A stretch of 37,971 nucleotides of DNA from Bacillota bacterium (GTDB taxonomy: Bacteria; Bacillota; Clostridia; Tissierellales; Peptoniphilaceae), in the NCBI GenBank assembly GCA_029003555.1, contig JAQYCE010000076.1, positions 1 through 37,971 of the forward strand. Reading direction: 5' to 3'. Shown in pieces: positions 15,509-24,992 of the stretch. How positions within the stretch are numbered: the stretch's first letter is position 1; each line of letters opens with the position of its first letter. Under the pieces are notes generated by a model. The model searched no databases. It saw only the letters and a list, made by a program, of their open reading frames with translations, and was not told the origin of the DNA. The translations under genes and the position numbers were made by a program.

Positions 15509-17941
15509 TTATTCCATCTTCATCGTATAGTGGCCCAGTCCCCTTGGAAAGTGCTGCCCTCCTTTTTGTCCGGGTCCCTTTGGCGAATAAAGATTTCCAT
15601 TCTTCCATTGGGCGGCGACGGATCCGGCTTCCCCCTCTCCCCGGTCGATGACCAGGAAGCGGGAGGTCAGCCCCTGGACCAGGTCCGGTTTTATCCGGAG
15701 GTCCATGAGGTCGGGTAATAGAAGGCGGCTGAACCGGCCTGTCCGGATAAGCTCTCTGGCCCCGAAGTCATCCTCCAAATAGAGGTCCTTGCGAAATGGG
15801 CAGGTTTCACAATCCCGGTCATTACGACAGCCCTTGATGGTCGATGCAGGACAATGCCGAAGGACCATCCCCGTCAACCGTCCATAGACGGGGAGGAGCC
15901 AGGGCATGGGATAGGTAAACAGCCCCTCATATTCCTCAGCCGTGAGCTCCGTCGAGGGGATGACGGCCCGGACCCGGTGGAGGAAGGCTCCCTCGCCAAG
16001 GAGGGTCTCCCCCTCCTTCCGGAGGGCATGGGCCGCCCAGGCATTGAAGACCTGGAGGCCGAAACCGAGGATGAGATCCTGATCTTCCGGAAGATCTCCC
16101 ACCCTCCCCCATTCGTTGATGGTCGGAAGGTAGACTCCCTGGGCTATTTTCAAGGCCTCCCCGGCCCGGTCCAGAAAGTCTTGGAAATGCCGGCTTTCCA
16201 GGAGTTCCGGGATGACCAGGAAGACTTCCTTTCCGGCCTCTGTCCAATCGGATACCAGGTCAGGAACTTCGGTGATGAGGATGTCCATCCCCTCCTTTTC
16301 AGAAGAAGAATAGGAAGAAGGTCCCTGGTTGGTCCAAAAGTATAGGCTGGTTCCGTCCCCTTCATCCAGGGGCCAGGAGGCCCGGTCCCGGTCCTCCTTC
16401 AGTAGAGCCAGGCGCTTTCGAAGGGTGGACCGGTCCAGGTCAGGACGGGAAGGAGAGGTCATCTCTCCCAATAGGAGGTCAACCCCCTTCCGGCGGAAGG
16501 CGTTGATGGCCCCCATGGGGAGGAAGCCCTCCCCCTCCATATCAATCCGGAGATCATCCAGGATGAAGGGGGTATTGCCCAATTTGGCCAGGGACTTGGC
16601 CAGGTCCTCCCGAGAAAGGGGTCGATTTTTGGCCGGATCCACCCGGTCCCCCTCCAGTCGGATGGTCCGACCCCCGCCGGTAAAGGAGGCGGTTAAGGGC
16701 CGGCCTACTCGAAAGGAAAGGTCGATATTCAAGGGGATCTTTTCCGGACCACCCTCCTTAAGATCTTCCTCTAGGGCAGACCGGACCAGGCCGGTATATA
16801 TGGCATAAACCGGAGCCCCTTCGACCAAGTCAGGATAGTCAGGAAAAAAGAGAGCTTGACCCTGGCGGATCTCCTCCGTCAAGCTAAGGGGGAAGGTTGA
16901 CCGGCTTCCTTCAACCCGGATTTGGTCCCCCTCGTGGAGGTCACGCTTGGGCCGGAAGAAAGGCGTATCCCCTTTGCGGTCCATTTTACCCAGGTAGATC
17001 CCATTCGGGTCATCTTTGGGATAGGCGACCCTCCGGCCGAAATCACCGAAGAAATAGCCTGGGGTGAAAGGCCGGTTGGTCATGAGAGCCAGGGGGGCGG
17101 GATCAGGATTTTTCCCCCTTAGAGCCTCCCGGTAGGCCCTCACCGCCGCATAGACGTATTCCGGCTTTTTCATCCGCCCTTCAATTTTAAGCGAATGGAC
17201 CCCCATGTCCCGGTAGGTCTCCACCCGGTCCAGGGTCATGAGATCCCGGGGAGAAAGGTAGCTGTCTCCAGGCCCAAGGACCCGGCCATCCCCCCTCTTT
17301 AGAAGGTAGGTCTTCCGGCAGGGCTGGGCGCAACGCCCCCGATTGCCCGACCGGCCACCGGCAAAGGAGGAGAGGAGGCACTGACCCGATTGGGCGACGC
17401 AGAGGGAACCATGGACAAAGACCTCCACTTCCAGGTCGGTCTCTTCCAGGACCAAGGCTACCTCTTCTTTGGTCATTTCACGCCCCATAACCAGGCGGTC
17501 CAGCCCTCTTTGCCGGGCCAGGCGGGCCCCGGAGAGAGCATTAACGGAAAGCTGGGTGGACCCATGGAGGGGGAGGTCGGGAAGGAGGACCCGTGCCAGG
17601 GCGATCAAACCGGGGTCCTGGATGATGATGGCATCCGCCCCCAGCTCATAGAGGTCGACCAGGAGGCCAAAGGCCCGGTCCACCTCCTCCTCTTTTAGGG
17701 CCGTATTCACCGTCACATAGACCTTGATCCCGGACAGATGGGCCGTGCGGATGGTCGCCTTGAGCCCCTCTTCCGTAAAGTTTTGGGCATAGGCCCTGGC
17801 TCCAAAAGAAAGGCCGGCCAGATAGATGGCATCAGCCCCGGCTGCAAAGGCAGCCCGGGCCATGTCATCATTGCCAACCGGCGCTAAGATTTCAGGAAGG
17901 AAGGGCTCCTTCCTTTTTTTATCCTTGGATATATTGACCAA
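15509..17941 (-). CDS. U32-family peptidase-like protein (DUF3656-type, RlhA-like)
   Basis: 810 residues. The N-terminal TIM-barrel-like U32 domain opens with PEILAPVGNDDMARAAFAAGADAIYL and holds the family signature EVFVHGSLCVAQSGQCLLSS, then GGRSGNRGRCAQPCR. The cysteines there (and CPFRKDL further on) match those of the RNA-hydroxylating U32 members, which carry iron-sulfur clusters. The long C-terminal part fits DUF3656. E. coli RlhA, of the same layout, hydroxylates 23S rRNA C2501, so an RNA-modifying role is more likely than proteolysis, but this is inference. The start is TTG with a strong AAAGGAG seven bases upstream, 12 bp after zapA. Confidence 0.92.
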   Translation of the reverse strand: MVNISKDKKRKEPFLPEILAPVGNDDMARAAFAAGADAIYLAGLSFGARAYAQNFTEEGLKATIRTAHLSGIKVYVTVNTALKEEEVDRAFGLLVDLYELGADAIIIQDPGLIALARVLLPDLPLHGSTQLSVNALSGARLARQRGLDRLVMGREMTKEEVALVLEETDLEVEVFVHGSLCVAQSGQCLLSSFAGGRSGNRGRCAQPCRKTYLLKRGDGRVLGPGDSYLSPRDLMTLDRVETYRDMGVHSLKIEGRMKKPEYVYAAVRAYREALRGKNPDPAPLALMTNRPFTPGYFFGDFGRRVAYPKDDPNGIYLGKMDRKGDTPFFRPKRDLHEGDQIRVEGSRSTFPLSLTEEIRQGQALFFPDYPDLVEGAPVYAIYTGLVRSALEEDLKEGGPEKIPLNIDLSFRVGRPLTASFTGGGRTIRLEGDRVDPAKNRPLSREDLAKSLAKLGNTPFILDDLRIDMEGEGFLPMGAINAFRRKGVDLLLGEMTSPSRPDLDRSTLRKRLALLKEDRDRASWPLDEGDGTSLYFWTNQGPSSYSSSEKEGMDILITEVPDLVSDWTEAGKEVFLVIPELLESRHFQDFLDRAGEALKIAQGVYLPTINEWGRVGDLPEDQDLILGFGLQVFNAWAAHALRKEGETLLGEGAFLHRVRAVIPSTELTAEEYEGLFTYPMPWLLPVYGRLTGMVLRHCPASTIKGCRNDRDCETCPFRKDLYLEDDFGARELIRTGRFSRLLLPDLMDLRIKPDLVQGLTSRFLVIDRGEGEAGSVAAQWKNGNLYSPKGPGQKGGQHFPRGLGHYTMKME

Positions 17942-17953
17942 TCGGGGGCTCCT

Positions 17954-18397
17954 TTACCGGTGGGTCCGCTGGTACTCTTGAAACTGCTTGGACAGGAGGA
18001 GAATCTTGTCCTCGGATGCCTTGAGGTTTTCCCGGAGAGCCTTGAGGTCTTCCTCCCGGTCGATGGAGGCTTCTTCCTGGCGGTGGATCCGGTCCTTGAG
18101 TTCCTTATTCTCTACCTGGAGAGCCCGGACCTCTTCCTCGAGGCCCGCTTTCTCCTCCTCCGTCTCCTTCAATTCATCCTGGGCCAGGAAGAGGTCATCG
18201 GTCATGTTCATCATGGCCAGGGTGGTCTGCATGGTCTTGTTGAAGCGGAGGTCGGACCGGTTAATTTCTCCGATCTTCCGGTTGACATAGTCCGTCACCC
18301 GCTCCATCTCTTCCTTATTTTTCTTGCTCTTTAAGACATACCGGTCCCCATTGATGGTGACCTGCATCCGGTTGACTTCCCTGTCTTGGCCCGACAT
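17954..18397 (-). CDS. zapA: Cell division protein ZapA
   Basis: A 147-residue cytoplasmic protein expected to bundle FtsZ filaments at the division site. The N-terminal globular part (VTINGDRYVLKSKKNKEEMERVTDYVNRKIGEI) is the ZapA head. From about residue 70 there is one long charged coiled coil (LKETEEEKAGLEEEVRALQVENKELKDRI...), longer than in the roughly 85-100-residue Bacillus protein. The ATG at 18397 has AGGAGG five bases upstream; a second ATG lies 10 codons in. It sits between pheT and the U32 gene, its usual neighbours. Confidence 0.88.
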   Translation of the reverse strand: MSGQDREVNRMQVTINGDRYVLKSKKNKEEMERVTDYVNRKIGEINRSDLRFNKTMQTTLAMMNMTDDLFLAQDELKETEEEKAGLEEEVRALQVENKELKDRIHRQEEASIDREEDLKALRENLKASEDKILLLSKQFQEYQRTHR

Positions 18398-18433
18398 GGC
18401 TTCCTCCTCTCCTCCACTGGATAAATCTGACTT

Positions 18434-20872
18434 TTAGAATCGGTTGGACCCGCCCACTTCTTCCAGGCTCTCCCGAATTTCCTTCATCTTTTCATTGATC
18501 TGGGCATTGGTCAAGGTGCCCTCCTCTGAAGCCAACTCTACCCGGAGTGTGATGGACTTCTTTCCTTGGGGGATCTGGTCTCCACGGTATTCATCCACGA
18601 AGGAGACCGACTCTACCTTTCCGACGATAGGCTGAATAATATCAGACCAAGCCATACCCTCATCAAAGACTAGGGAAATATCCTGGAAAACATGGGGATA
18701 AAGGGGGAGGCTTTGATAGCGGTTGCTTCGGGAATCAAAGGGGGTCAGAACCTCCACATTCAGACAAACCAGGCAGGAATCATGGTATTTCAAGTCCATA
18801 TCCCGCTTGACCATGTTGGATACCAGGCCCATGGACCCGATGGATTTGCCCCGGTAGAAAATGTTGACCCAGGCGTTATTGTCCGCCCAGGAAGGTTTGC
18901 TTTCCTGGCGGAAGATCAGGGGGTCGATCTGCACGGCCCGGGGCATAGCTTCCAGGATCCCCTTGCCTTCATAAAAGAGTTCCTTGGCATCCTGGCCGAC
19001 CAGGGCCAGGCAGAGCTCATGGTGCATGAGGGGAAGGGTCTCCGCCTCTTCCGATGGATGGCTCTCTCCCGGCTCATAGACCTGGGCCAACTCAAAGATC
19101 TTGAACCGGTCATAGAAACGGACATTGGATACGACGGCATCCATGAGGTTGGCGGCCAGGCTCCGGCGGAGCTTGGCCTGATTGGGGGCCGGGGGTTGGG
19201 CCAGGGTCAAGCACTTTTCCTCAGCCATCCCCATGGCGGAAAGGCTCTCCTCCCGAGACCAGGGATAGGTCATGATCTCATAGACCCCGGCCTGGAAGGC
19301 CAGGAATTCACGGATAGCCCGGTCCAAATCCTGCTTTCTTTGGTTGACAGCCTTGGTCAGGGCAATCCGGGGGGCTTTCAGGTCAAAGTTCTCATAGCCA
19401 ATCATCCGGGCCACTTCTTCCAGGATATCGTCAGGGAGGGAAACATCCCCGGTGGACCGCCAGCTGGGGACCAAAACCCGGTAATGGTCGTCCTCTTCTT
19501 TCTCCAGGGAGAAGCCCAAGGGGTGGAGAAGGGCCTCGACTTCTTCCCCATCCACTTCCCGTCCCAGGCGGTCGGAGAGCCAGGTCATGGAAATCTCCAC
19601 TTCCTCCGGACAGGTCTCTTCCAGGGTCAGGTCAGCATAAGCCAGGGCCTTGGCTTCCGGGAAAAGCTCACGGAAAAGGGCCATGGCCACCCCCAGGGTC
19701 TGGTCCATCCGCTGGGTATCCAGGCCTTTTTCATGGCGCTGGGAGGCTTCCGTCCGGATCCCATAGCGCTGGGCGGTCTTCCGGATCATCTGGGGCTTGA
19801 AGTTGGCGATTTCAAGGACCGTTTCCTTGGTGGAAGCCTGGATGGAATCATGGGCCCCGCCCATGCAGCCGGCCAGGCCCAGGGCCTTATCCTCATCGGC
19901 GATGACAATATCCTTGTTGGTCAGGCGGAGTTCTTTTCCATCCAAAAGGGTCAGGTCCTCCCCTTCCTCGGCCCGACGGGCCTTCAGGCCCCCGACAATG
20001 TGGTCCTCATCGTAGGCGTGGGTGGGCACTCCCGTCACCATCATCATGTAGTTGGTCCAGTCGACCAGGGCGTTGATGGGGCGTATACCCACCTTCATCA
20101 GGGAAATTTGGAGCCAGAGGGGGGACTTCCGGTCATCCACCCCGGTCAGGTGGAGGGCCAGGAAGCGGTGGCAGATCTCCGGGTCTTCGATGGAAAGGGG
20201 GAAATCCTCCAACTGATCTTTGTCGAAGAAGTCCCCGGCATCCGGGAGGGCCTTCAATGGACGGTGGTAGATGGCCGCCAGCTCCCGGGCAATCCCGTAG
20301 TGACCCCAAAGGTCGGGCCGGTTGGTCAAGGACTTGTTTTCAATTTCGATGATGAAATCATCCAGGCCGAGAAGGTCGGCAATATTGTCCCCGGCCCGGA
20401 AGGTCATCCCGGGCAGGGATTCGGTGAGGTCGACGATGTGGTGGTCTTCCGGGGCAGGGAAAAGGTCGGACAAGCCCACTTCACTGGCTCCGCAGATCAT
20501 TCCGTAGGAGTCGACTCCGCGGAGCTTGCTTTCGCTGATCTTGACGGGTTCCCCTTCCCCATGCCAGACAACCCGGGCTCCGGGCAGGGAGCAAATGACC
20601 GCATGGCCTTCGGTTAAGTTGCTGCCTCCGCAGACGATTTGGACATCCTCTCCCCTGCCGATATCCACCAGGCAAACCCTAAGGCGGTCAGCATCCGGGT
20701 GGGGACTAACCTTCCGGATGATCCCGACCACAATATTTTGGTATTTTTCACGGAGGTCCGTGGTGGATTCCACCTCCACCGTCCGCATGGTCAGGTCATA
20801 GGCCAGGTCTTCCATGGTCAGGTCTTGGGGCAGGTCAACATAAGTATTTAACCATTTGTAGGATATGAGCAT
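18434..20872 (-). CDS. pheT: Phenylalanine--tRNA ligase beta subunit
   Basis: With PheS it forms the alpha2-beta2 synthetase that charges tRNA-Phe. 812 residues, normal length. Visible parts: MLISYKWLNTYVDLP start; the EMAP/tRNA-binding fold (IVVGIIRKVSPHPDADRLRVCLVDIG); the B3/B4 editing region (ENKSLTNRPDLWGHYGIARELAAIY, INALVDWTNYMM); the B5 domain; a PheS-like core; and the C-terminal ferredoxin-like anticodon-binding domain (LPLYPHVFQDISLVFDEG to the end). AGGAGG is next to the ATG, and it lies 8 bp after pheS. Confidence 0.98.
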   Translation of the reverse strand: MLISYKWLNTYVDLPQDLTMEDLAYDLTMRTVEVESTTDLREKYQNIVVGIIRKVSPHPDADRLRVCLVDIGRGEDVQIVCGGSNLTEGHAVICSLPGARVVWHGEGEPVKISESKLRGVDSYGMICGASEVGLSDLFPAPEDHHIVDLTESLPGMTFRAGDNIADLLGLDDFIIEIENKSLTNRPDLWGHYGIARELAAIYHRPLKALPDAGDFFDKDQLEDFPLSIEDPEICHRFLALHLTGVDDRKSPLWLQISLMKVGIRPINALVDWTNYMMMVTGVPTHAYDEDHIVGGLKARRAEEGEDLTLLDGKELRLTNKDIVIADEDKALGLAGCMGGAHDSIQASTKETVLEIANFKPQMIRKTAQRYGIRTEASQRHEKGLDTQRMDQTLGVAMALFRELFPEAKALAYADLTLEETCPEEVEISMTWLSDRLGREVDGEEVEALLHPLGFSLEKEEDDHYRVLVPSWRSTGDVSLPDDILEEVARMIGYENFDLKAPRIALTKAVNQRKQDLDRAIREFLAFQAGVYEIMTYPWSREESLSAMGMAEEKCLTLAQPPAPNQAKLRRSLAANLMDAVVSNVRFYDRFKIFELAQVYEPGESHPSEEAETLPLMHHELCLALVGQDAKELFYEGKGILEAMPRAVQIDPLIFRQESKPSWADNNAWVNIFYRGKSIGSMGLVSNMVKRDMDLKYHDSCLVCLNVEVLTPFDSRSNRYQSLPLYPHVFQDISLVFDEGMAWSDIIQPIVGKVESVSFVDEYRGDQIPQGKKSITLRVELASEEGTLTNAQINEKMKEIRESLEEVGGSNRF

Positions 20873-20880
20873 ACTTCCTC

Positions 20881-21918
20881 CTAACGGAACTGTTTCAGGA
20901 AACGCAGGTCGCCTGAGTGGAAGAGACGGACATCATCCACCCCATAGCGCATCATGACCAGGCGGTCCAGGCCGATGTTGATATAGAAGCCGGACCAGAC
21001 CTCAGGATCCAGGCCCGCTGCCTTCAAGACATTGGGATGGGGGGACCCGCCCGGCATGACTTCCAGCCATCCGCTGTGGTGGCAGGTTCGGCAGCCCTTG
21101 CCCATGCAGACCTGGCATTCCATGTCAATTTCAAAGCCCGGCTCCACAAAGGGGAAGAAGCCGGCCCTCATCCGGGTTTTGACCGGGTGACCGAAGACTT
21201 TCTCTAAAATCGTGTCGATGAGGAGCTGGCCGGAAGCAAAGGAGAAGTTCTTGTCGACAATGAGGGCTTCATATTGGGAGAAGGCCCGCTCATGGTTGGC
21301 GTCGGTCGTCTCATTCCGGAAAACCTGGCCGGGGTAGACGAAACGAGCCGGCGCTCCGTGCTTCTTAAGATAGCGGACAGACGCCCCGGTCAAATGGGGT
21401 CGGAGGGCCAGGCGCTCATAGCCCTGCTTGTCTTCTGTTCCCTCCAGCCAATAGGTATCCATGGTCTCACGGGCAGGATGGTTGGGAGGGAAATTCAAAT
21501 TGTCGAAGGCATACTTTTCCGAAGAGATATCATCCTCGGAGAAAATCTCGAACCCCAAAGAAAGGAAGGCGTCGTTGAGGTCGTACATCATCTGGGTGAT
21601 CGGATGGAGGGCGCCGGTCTCCAAGGCCTTGCCCGGACGGGAAAGGTCCAGGGCCCCATCCACTACGGATGAGTTGGCTATAATTTCCGTTTTCCGGTCT
21701 TCAATTGCCCGGTAAAGGGCCTGCTTGGACAAGTTGGCTTCCTTCCCCAGGGCCTTCTTTTCCTCCCCCTTGAGGTCTTTAATCCCTTTTAAGACCTCGG
21801 TCAAGCTTCCCTTTTTTCCCAGAACCTTGACCCGGAGGTCTTCCAGGTCCTCCAAACGGTCGGCCGATTGGATGGCTTCCTGGGCCTCCGCCACTAATGC
21901 TCTGACTTCTTCGATCAT
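20881..21918 (-). CDS. pheS: Phenylalanine--tRNA ligase alpha subunit
   Basis: Catalytic subunit of the Phe-tRNA synthetase, 345 residues. An N-terminal coiled-coil arm (to about 85) is followed by the class II core: HPITQMMYDLNDAFLSLGFEIF, motif 2 around VFRNETTDANHERAFSQYEALIVDK, and motif 3 GLDRLVMMRYGVDDVR. A cysteine-rich insert, CQVCMGKGCRTCHHSGW, is like that of other Gram-positive PheS proteins and may bind zinc. It is the first gene of a seven-gene operon. The 130-bp leader is short and I see no T-box in it, so any Phe-responsive control here is not of that kind. GGAGG precedes the ATG. Confidence 0.98.
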   Translation of the reverse strand: MIEEVRALVAEAQEAIQSADRLEDLEDLRVKVLGKKGSLTEVLKGIKDLKGEEKKALGKEANLSKQALYRAIEDRKTEIIANSSVVDGALDLSRPGKALETGALHPITQMMYDLNDAFLSLGFEIFSEDDISSEKYAFDNLNFPPNHPARETMDTYWLEGTEDKQGYERLALRPHLTGASVRYLKKHGAPARFVYPGQVFRNETTDANHERAFSQYEALIVDKNFSFASGQLLIDTILEKVFGHPVKTRMRAGFFPFVEPGFEIDMECQVCMGKGCRTCHHSGWLEVMPGGSPHPNVLKAAGLDPEVWSGFYINIGLDRLVMMRYGVDDVRLFHSGDLRFLKQFR

Positions 21919-22001
21919 ATTTCCTCCTCATCGGTAAAGCGAAGGCAGGGCCCGGATTCGGACGCCGACCATCGACAATGATGCTTGGTAACTAAAAATT
22001 A

Positions 22002-22007
22002 ATTATA
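22002..22007 (-). promoter_or_regulatory. Candidate pheS operon promoter, -10 box
   Basis: TATAAT on the minus strand, about 85 bp upstream of pheS, in an AT-rich patch. No clear -35 at standard spacing, so this is tentative. Confidence 0.4.
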
Positions 22008-22051
22008 TCGTAAAAGAGGGAATCCTTCATCCTTCCCAGCCCCCAGACCCA

Positions 22052-22951
22052 TCAGATAGTTGAAAAGTAGGCCATGAGGATGGCTCCCGAAACAGCGGCA
22101 TTTAGGGATTCCACCTGGGGGGCCATGGGAATAGAGAGTTTTCCATCCAAGATCTCCATAAAGCTTGGTCGGATTCCCTGACCCTCCGATCCTACCACCA
22201 GGGCCAGGGGGGGATCCTTTTTAGGAAAGAGCCGGTAGTCCTCCCCCTCCATATCCGCTCCCAACCATGGGATCCCGGATTCTTCCTTCCATACCAGGGC
22301 CTCTTTTTCACTGGACCGGCATATTTCCAGGCGGAAGGAGGCCCCCATGGAAGCCCGAATGACCTTTTCATTGGAGGGGTCACAGGAATCCACCAACAAG
22401 GCCCGGTGGAAGCCCAGGGCATCTCCTGTCCGGAGGAGGGTGCCCAGATTTCCCGGATCCTGAATGCCGTCAAGGACCATGTAGAGGCCCGGTTGACGAA
22501 AACCGGAAAAACCCGAGCCGGATCCCGGTTCTCGGATGACTGCTAAAATCCCATCCGAGTTTTCCATCGAAGAGAGGTCTTCAAAGAGGGCATGGGGCAG
22601 GAGGACGGCCCGGTCCTTCACCCAGCCGGCGATTTCCTGACTGATGTAGTCTCCTCCCCCGGAATCCAGGATCGCCTTTAACTCATTTTCCACCTTTATG
22701 GAAATATCTTCTTCAAACTGAGCTTTTTCCCGGTGGCGTTCCTTGAGATTGGCAATAAAAAGCGGCAGGGTCCGGTCCATCTTATCCCGGTCAATGACCA
22801 GGGCTTCCATATCCATGCCCGAAAGAAGGGCCTCCACCACCAATTTATGGCTCTCCACCAGGAAAGCTTCCTGCTTCTTCCGGCCATGGACCGTCTTCAA
22901 TTTTTTCCAGGCCTTGTAGCGACCGTTGCCGGCTGAATCGATCCGGTCCAT
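22052..22951 (-). CDS. SpoU/TrmH-family RNA 2'-O-methyltransferase
   Basis: 299 residues. The N-terminal substrate-binding part (KKQEAFLVESHKLVVEALLSG) is followed by the SPOUT knot with its three motifs: VLDGIQDPGNLGTLLRTGDALGF, LALVVGSEGQGI, and LSIPMAPQVESLNAAVSGAILMA. It should use S-adenosylmethionine to methylate a ribose in rRNA or tRNA; the target cannot be read from the sequence. A gene of this family next to pheS is also found in Bacillus subtilis. The start codon has AGGAGG whose first bases overlap the trkA stop, so it is the last gene of the potassium-transport operon. No clear terminator follows before the pheS promoter region. Confidence 0.93.
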   Translation of the reverse strand: MDRIDSAGNGRYKAWKKLKTVHGRKKQEAFLVESHKLVVEALLSGMDMEALVIDRDKMDRTLPLFIANLKERHREKAQFEEDISIKVENELKAILDSGGGDYISQEIAGWVKDRAVLLPHALFEDLSSMENSDGILAVIREPGSGSGFSGFRQPGLYMVLDGIQDPGNLGTLLRTGDALGFHRALLVDSCDPSNEKVIRASMGASFRLEICRSSEKEALVWKEESGIPWLGADMEGEDYRLFPKKDPPLALVVGSEGQGIRPSFMEILDGKLSIPMAPQVESLNAAVSGAILMAYFSTI

Positions 22952-22960
22952 CTCTTCCTC

Positions 22961-23638
22961 CTATTCCTCTTCTTCCTTAGCTCGGTGGTCCAAGTTAAGG
23001 ATGTCCTCCTGCTTGCCCAGGACATAGACCCGGTCCCCCACTTCAAAAGTCAAATCTGTAGCAGGGTTGAGCATGAGGTCTTCTTCCCTCTGGACAGCAA
23101 TGATGGTCACGTTGTAAACCATCCGGACACCAATATCACCCAGGCTCTTGCCGATCCAGCTGTCCGGAACCGGGAGGTTGGAGACCGAGTAGTCGGAGGA
23201 TTCACCGAGGGCATCAAAGAGGGAGCCGCCGGCCAGCTTATGGGCCAGGCGGGAGCCCATCTCCTTTTCCGGAAGGATGACCTTGTTGGCCCCTACTCTT
23301 AGGAGGATCCGGGCATGGCGCTCGGACATGGCCTTGGCGATGATGTAGGGGACTTCCTTCTCCTTGCAGATGGTGACCGCCATGAGGGCGGCCTCGAAGT
23401 CTTCGGTCAGGGAGATGATGGCGCAGTCCACATTGGATATCCCGATGCCGTCCAGGGTCCCTTCCTGGCCCACATCCGCCGTCACCCCATAGGTGACAAA
23501 TTCGGCCATCTCATTGACCTTGTCCTCATCATAATCCACCACGAGGACTTCCTTGCCCAGGGAGGCCAACTCCTTGGCCACATTGCTCCCGAACCGTCCC
23601 AATCCCAAAACCGCAAAGCTATCAAAATTTTTCATCAT
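22961..23638 (-). CDS. trkA: Potassium uptake regulatory subunit, TrkA/KtrA type
   Basis: Cytoplasmic RCK ring subunit that gates the TrkH/KtrB channel in response to bound nucleotides. 225 residues, the KtrA-like single-RCK size. The RCK_N Rossmann motif is VLGLGRFGSNVAKEL, with an acidic end VVDYDED typical of NAD(H)/nucleotide binding, and TADVGQEGTL and AKAMSERHARIL beyond it. RCK_C covers about 135-215. Two adjacent ATGs could serve as the start; the second, at 23635, has better spacing from AAGGAG. Seven bases separate it from the trkH stop. Confidence 0.95.
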   Translation of the reverse strand: MMKNFDSFAVLGLGRFGSNVAKELASLGKEVLVVDYDEDKVNEMAEFVTYGVTADVGQEGTLDGIGISNVDCAIISLTEDFEAALMAVTICKEKEVPYIIAKAMSERHARILLRVGANKVILPEKEMGSRLAHKLAGGSLFDALGESSDYSVSNLPVPDSWIGKSLGDIGVRMVYNVTIIAVQREEDLMLNPATDLTFEVGDRVYVLGKQEDILNLDHRAKEEEE

Positions 23639-23645
23639 ACTCTCC

Positions 23646-24992
23646 TTATCCGATCATGACGGACTCTTCCGCCACCCGGTGTCCCCGATACTTGGCCGGC
23701 CGCAAGAGGGCCCCCAACATGGTTACCGGACCGATCTTCCCAAAGACCATGGTGATGGCTACCAGGATCTTGGACAGGGCGTGGAGGTTTCCGGTAATCC
23801 CGCGGCTCAAGCCCACTGTCCCATAGGCTGAAATCACTTCAAAAAAGAGGTCCAAAAATTCCTTATCGGCTTCCACCAGCTGGATAAGAAAACCGACGAT
23901 GGTAATCCAAAAGATGGAGGCCGTAAAAAGGATCAGGGCCTGTTGGAAGTTTTCCTGGGTGCAGTTCCGGTGAAAAACAGGCAGGTCCCGGGTATGGCGG
24001 ACACGGGCAATCAGGCCCAGGACCAGGACTGCCATAGTTGTCGTCTTAAGACCGCCGGCGGTTCCTCCGGGTGAACCTCCGATAAACATGAGGAAGCAGA
24101 AAAAAAGGGAGGAAGGCCTGGTCATGGCCGCCTGGTCGAAGGAAAAGAATCCGGCAGTCCGGAGGCTGGCCGACTGGAAAAAGGCATTCAGGGTCTTCTC
24201 TCCCAAACCCATCCCCCCGATGGTGGAAGGATTCCCATATTCCATGAGGAAAATGCCCAGGGTACCTAGGGTCAGGAGGAGAAGGGTCATAGCGGTGACC
24301 ATTTTGGTTTGGAGGCGGATCCTCTTGGTCTTCCGGAAGAAGAAGTCGATGTAGACGACATAGCCCAAACCGTCAACGATGATGAGGCCCGCTATGGTCA
24401 GGAGGACCACGGGGTTGGCCGAATAGTCCGATAGAGATACCGGCCCCAGGGGGTCAAATCCGGCGTTGCAAAAGGCGGATATGGACAGGAAAATGGCGTA
24501 AAGAAGGCCTTTGACCGGGCCAAATTGGGGGACCATCTGACTGGCCAGGATAAGGGCCCCTATCCCTTCGATCAGGAAGGTGGCCTTGAGGATAAATTTC
24601 AAAAAACGAACCAGGCCTGTTAGCTCATCCTCATTTTTTTCCTCCATAAAAATGACCCGCTGGCTCATCCCCAGCTTCCTCCCCGTCAAAAGGGCCAGGG
24701 CACCGACCGCCGTCATGACCCCCAGTCCTCCAAGTTGGATTAAGAGGAGGATGATGGCTTGGCCCAAGGGGGACCAAAAGGAGGCCGTGGTAACCGGAGT
24801 CAGGCCGGTGACACAAACGGCGGAAGTCGAAACAAAGAAGGCATCAACAGGCGGAGTAAAACTCCCCTCCGCTGACGAAAAGGGCAGGCAGAGAAGGAGG
24901 GTCCCGATCAGGATAACGGTCAGGTAGGCCAGGAGAAAGAAAAGAGGAGGGGACTTTTGAATCCTCTTGAACAAGCGTTTTTGAAAGTTCAC
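23646..24992 (-). CDS. trkH: Potassium uptake membrane subunit, TrkH/KtrB type
   Basis: Integral membrane protein of 448 residues carrying potassium (or sodium-linked potassium) inward. It has four membrane-pore-membrane repeats with the selectivity-filter glycines in SAVCVTGLTPV, SAFCNAGFDP, SLRTAGFFS and ISAYGTVGLSRG. The track opens at 25028, deep inside the preceding gene. I place the start at the GTG at 24992, because GGGAG lies five bases upstream and the GTG overlaps the preceding TGA (GTGA), a usual coupling pattern; the protein then begins MNFQKRLFKRIQKSPPLFF. Forms a pair with trkA directly downstream. Confidence 0.95.
   Translation of the reverse strand: MNFQKRLFKRIQKSPPLFFLLAYLTVILIGTLLLCLPFSSAEGSFTPPVDAFFVSTSAVCVTGLTPVTTASFWSPLGQAIILLLIQLGGLGVMTAVGALALLTGRKLGMSQRVIFMEEKNEDELTGLVRFLKFILKATFLIEGIGALILASQMVPQFGPVKGLLYAIFLSISAFCNAGFDPLGPVSLSDYSANPVVLLTIAGLIIVDGLGYVVYIDFFFRKTKRIRLQTKMVTAMTLLLLTLGTLGIFLMEYGNPSTIGGMGLGEKTLNAFFQSASLRTAGFFSFDQAAMTRPSSLFFCFLMFIGGSPGGTAGGLKTTTMAVLVLGLIARVRHTRDLPVFHRNCTQENFQQALILFTASIFWITIVGFLIQLVEADKEFLDLFFEVISAYGTVGLSRGITGNLHALSKILVAITMVFGKIGPVTMLGALLRPAKYRGHRVAEESVMIG

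Noticed and set aside
18692-20617. 641-residue plus-strand ORF opposite pheT
   Set aside because: It is exactly antisense to a clear pheT, has no ribosome binding site and shows a Gly/Pro/His-rich composition typical of the complement of GC-biased codons.
21919-22051. T-box or other riboswitch before pheS
   Set aside because: The leader is only about 85-130 nt and has no GGGTGGAACC element or terminator.
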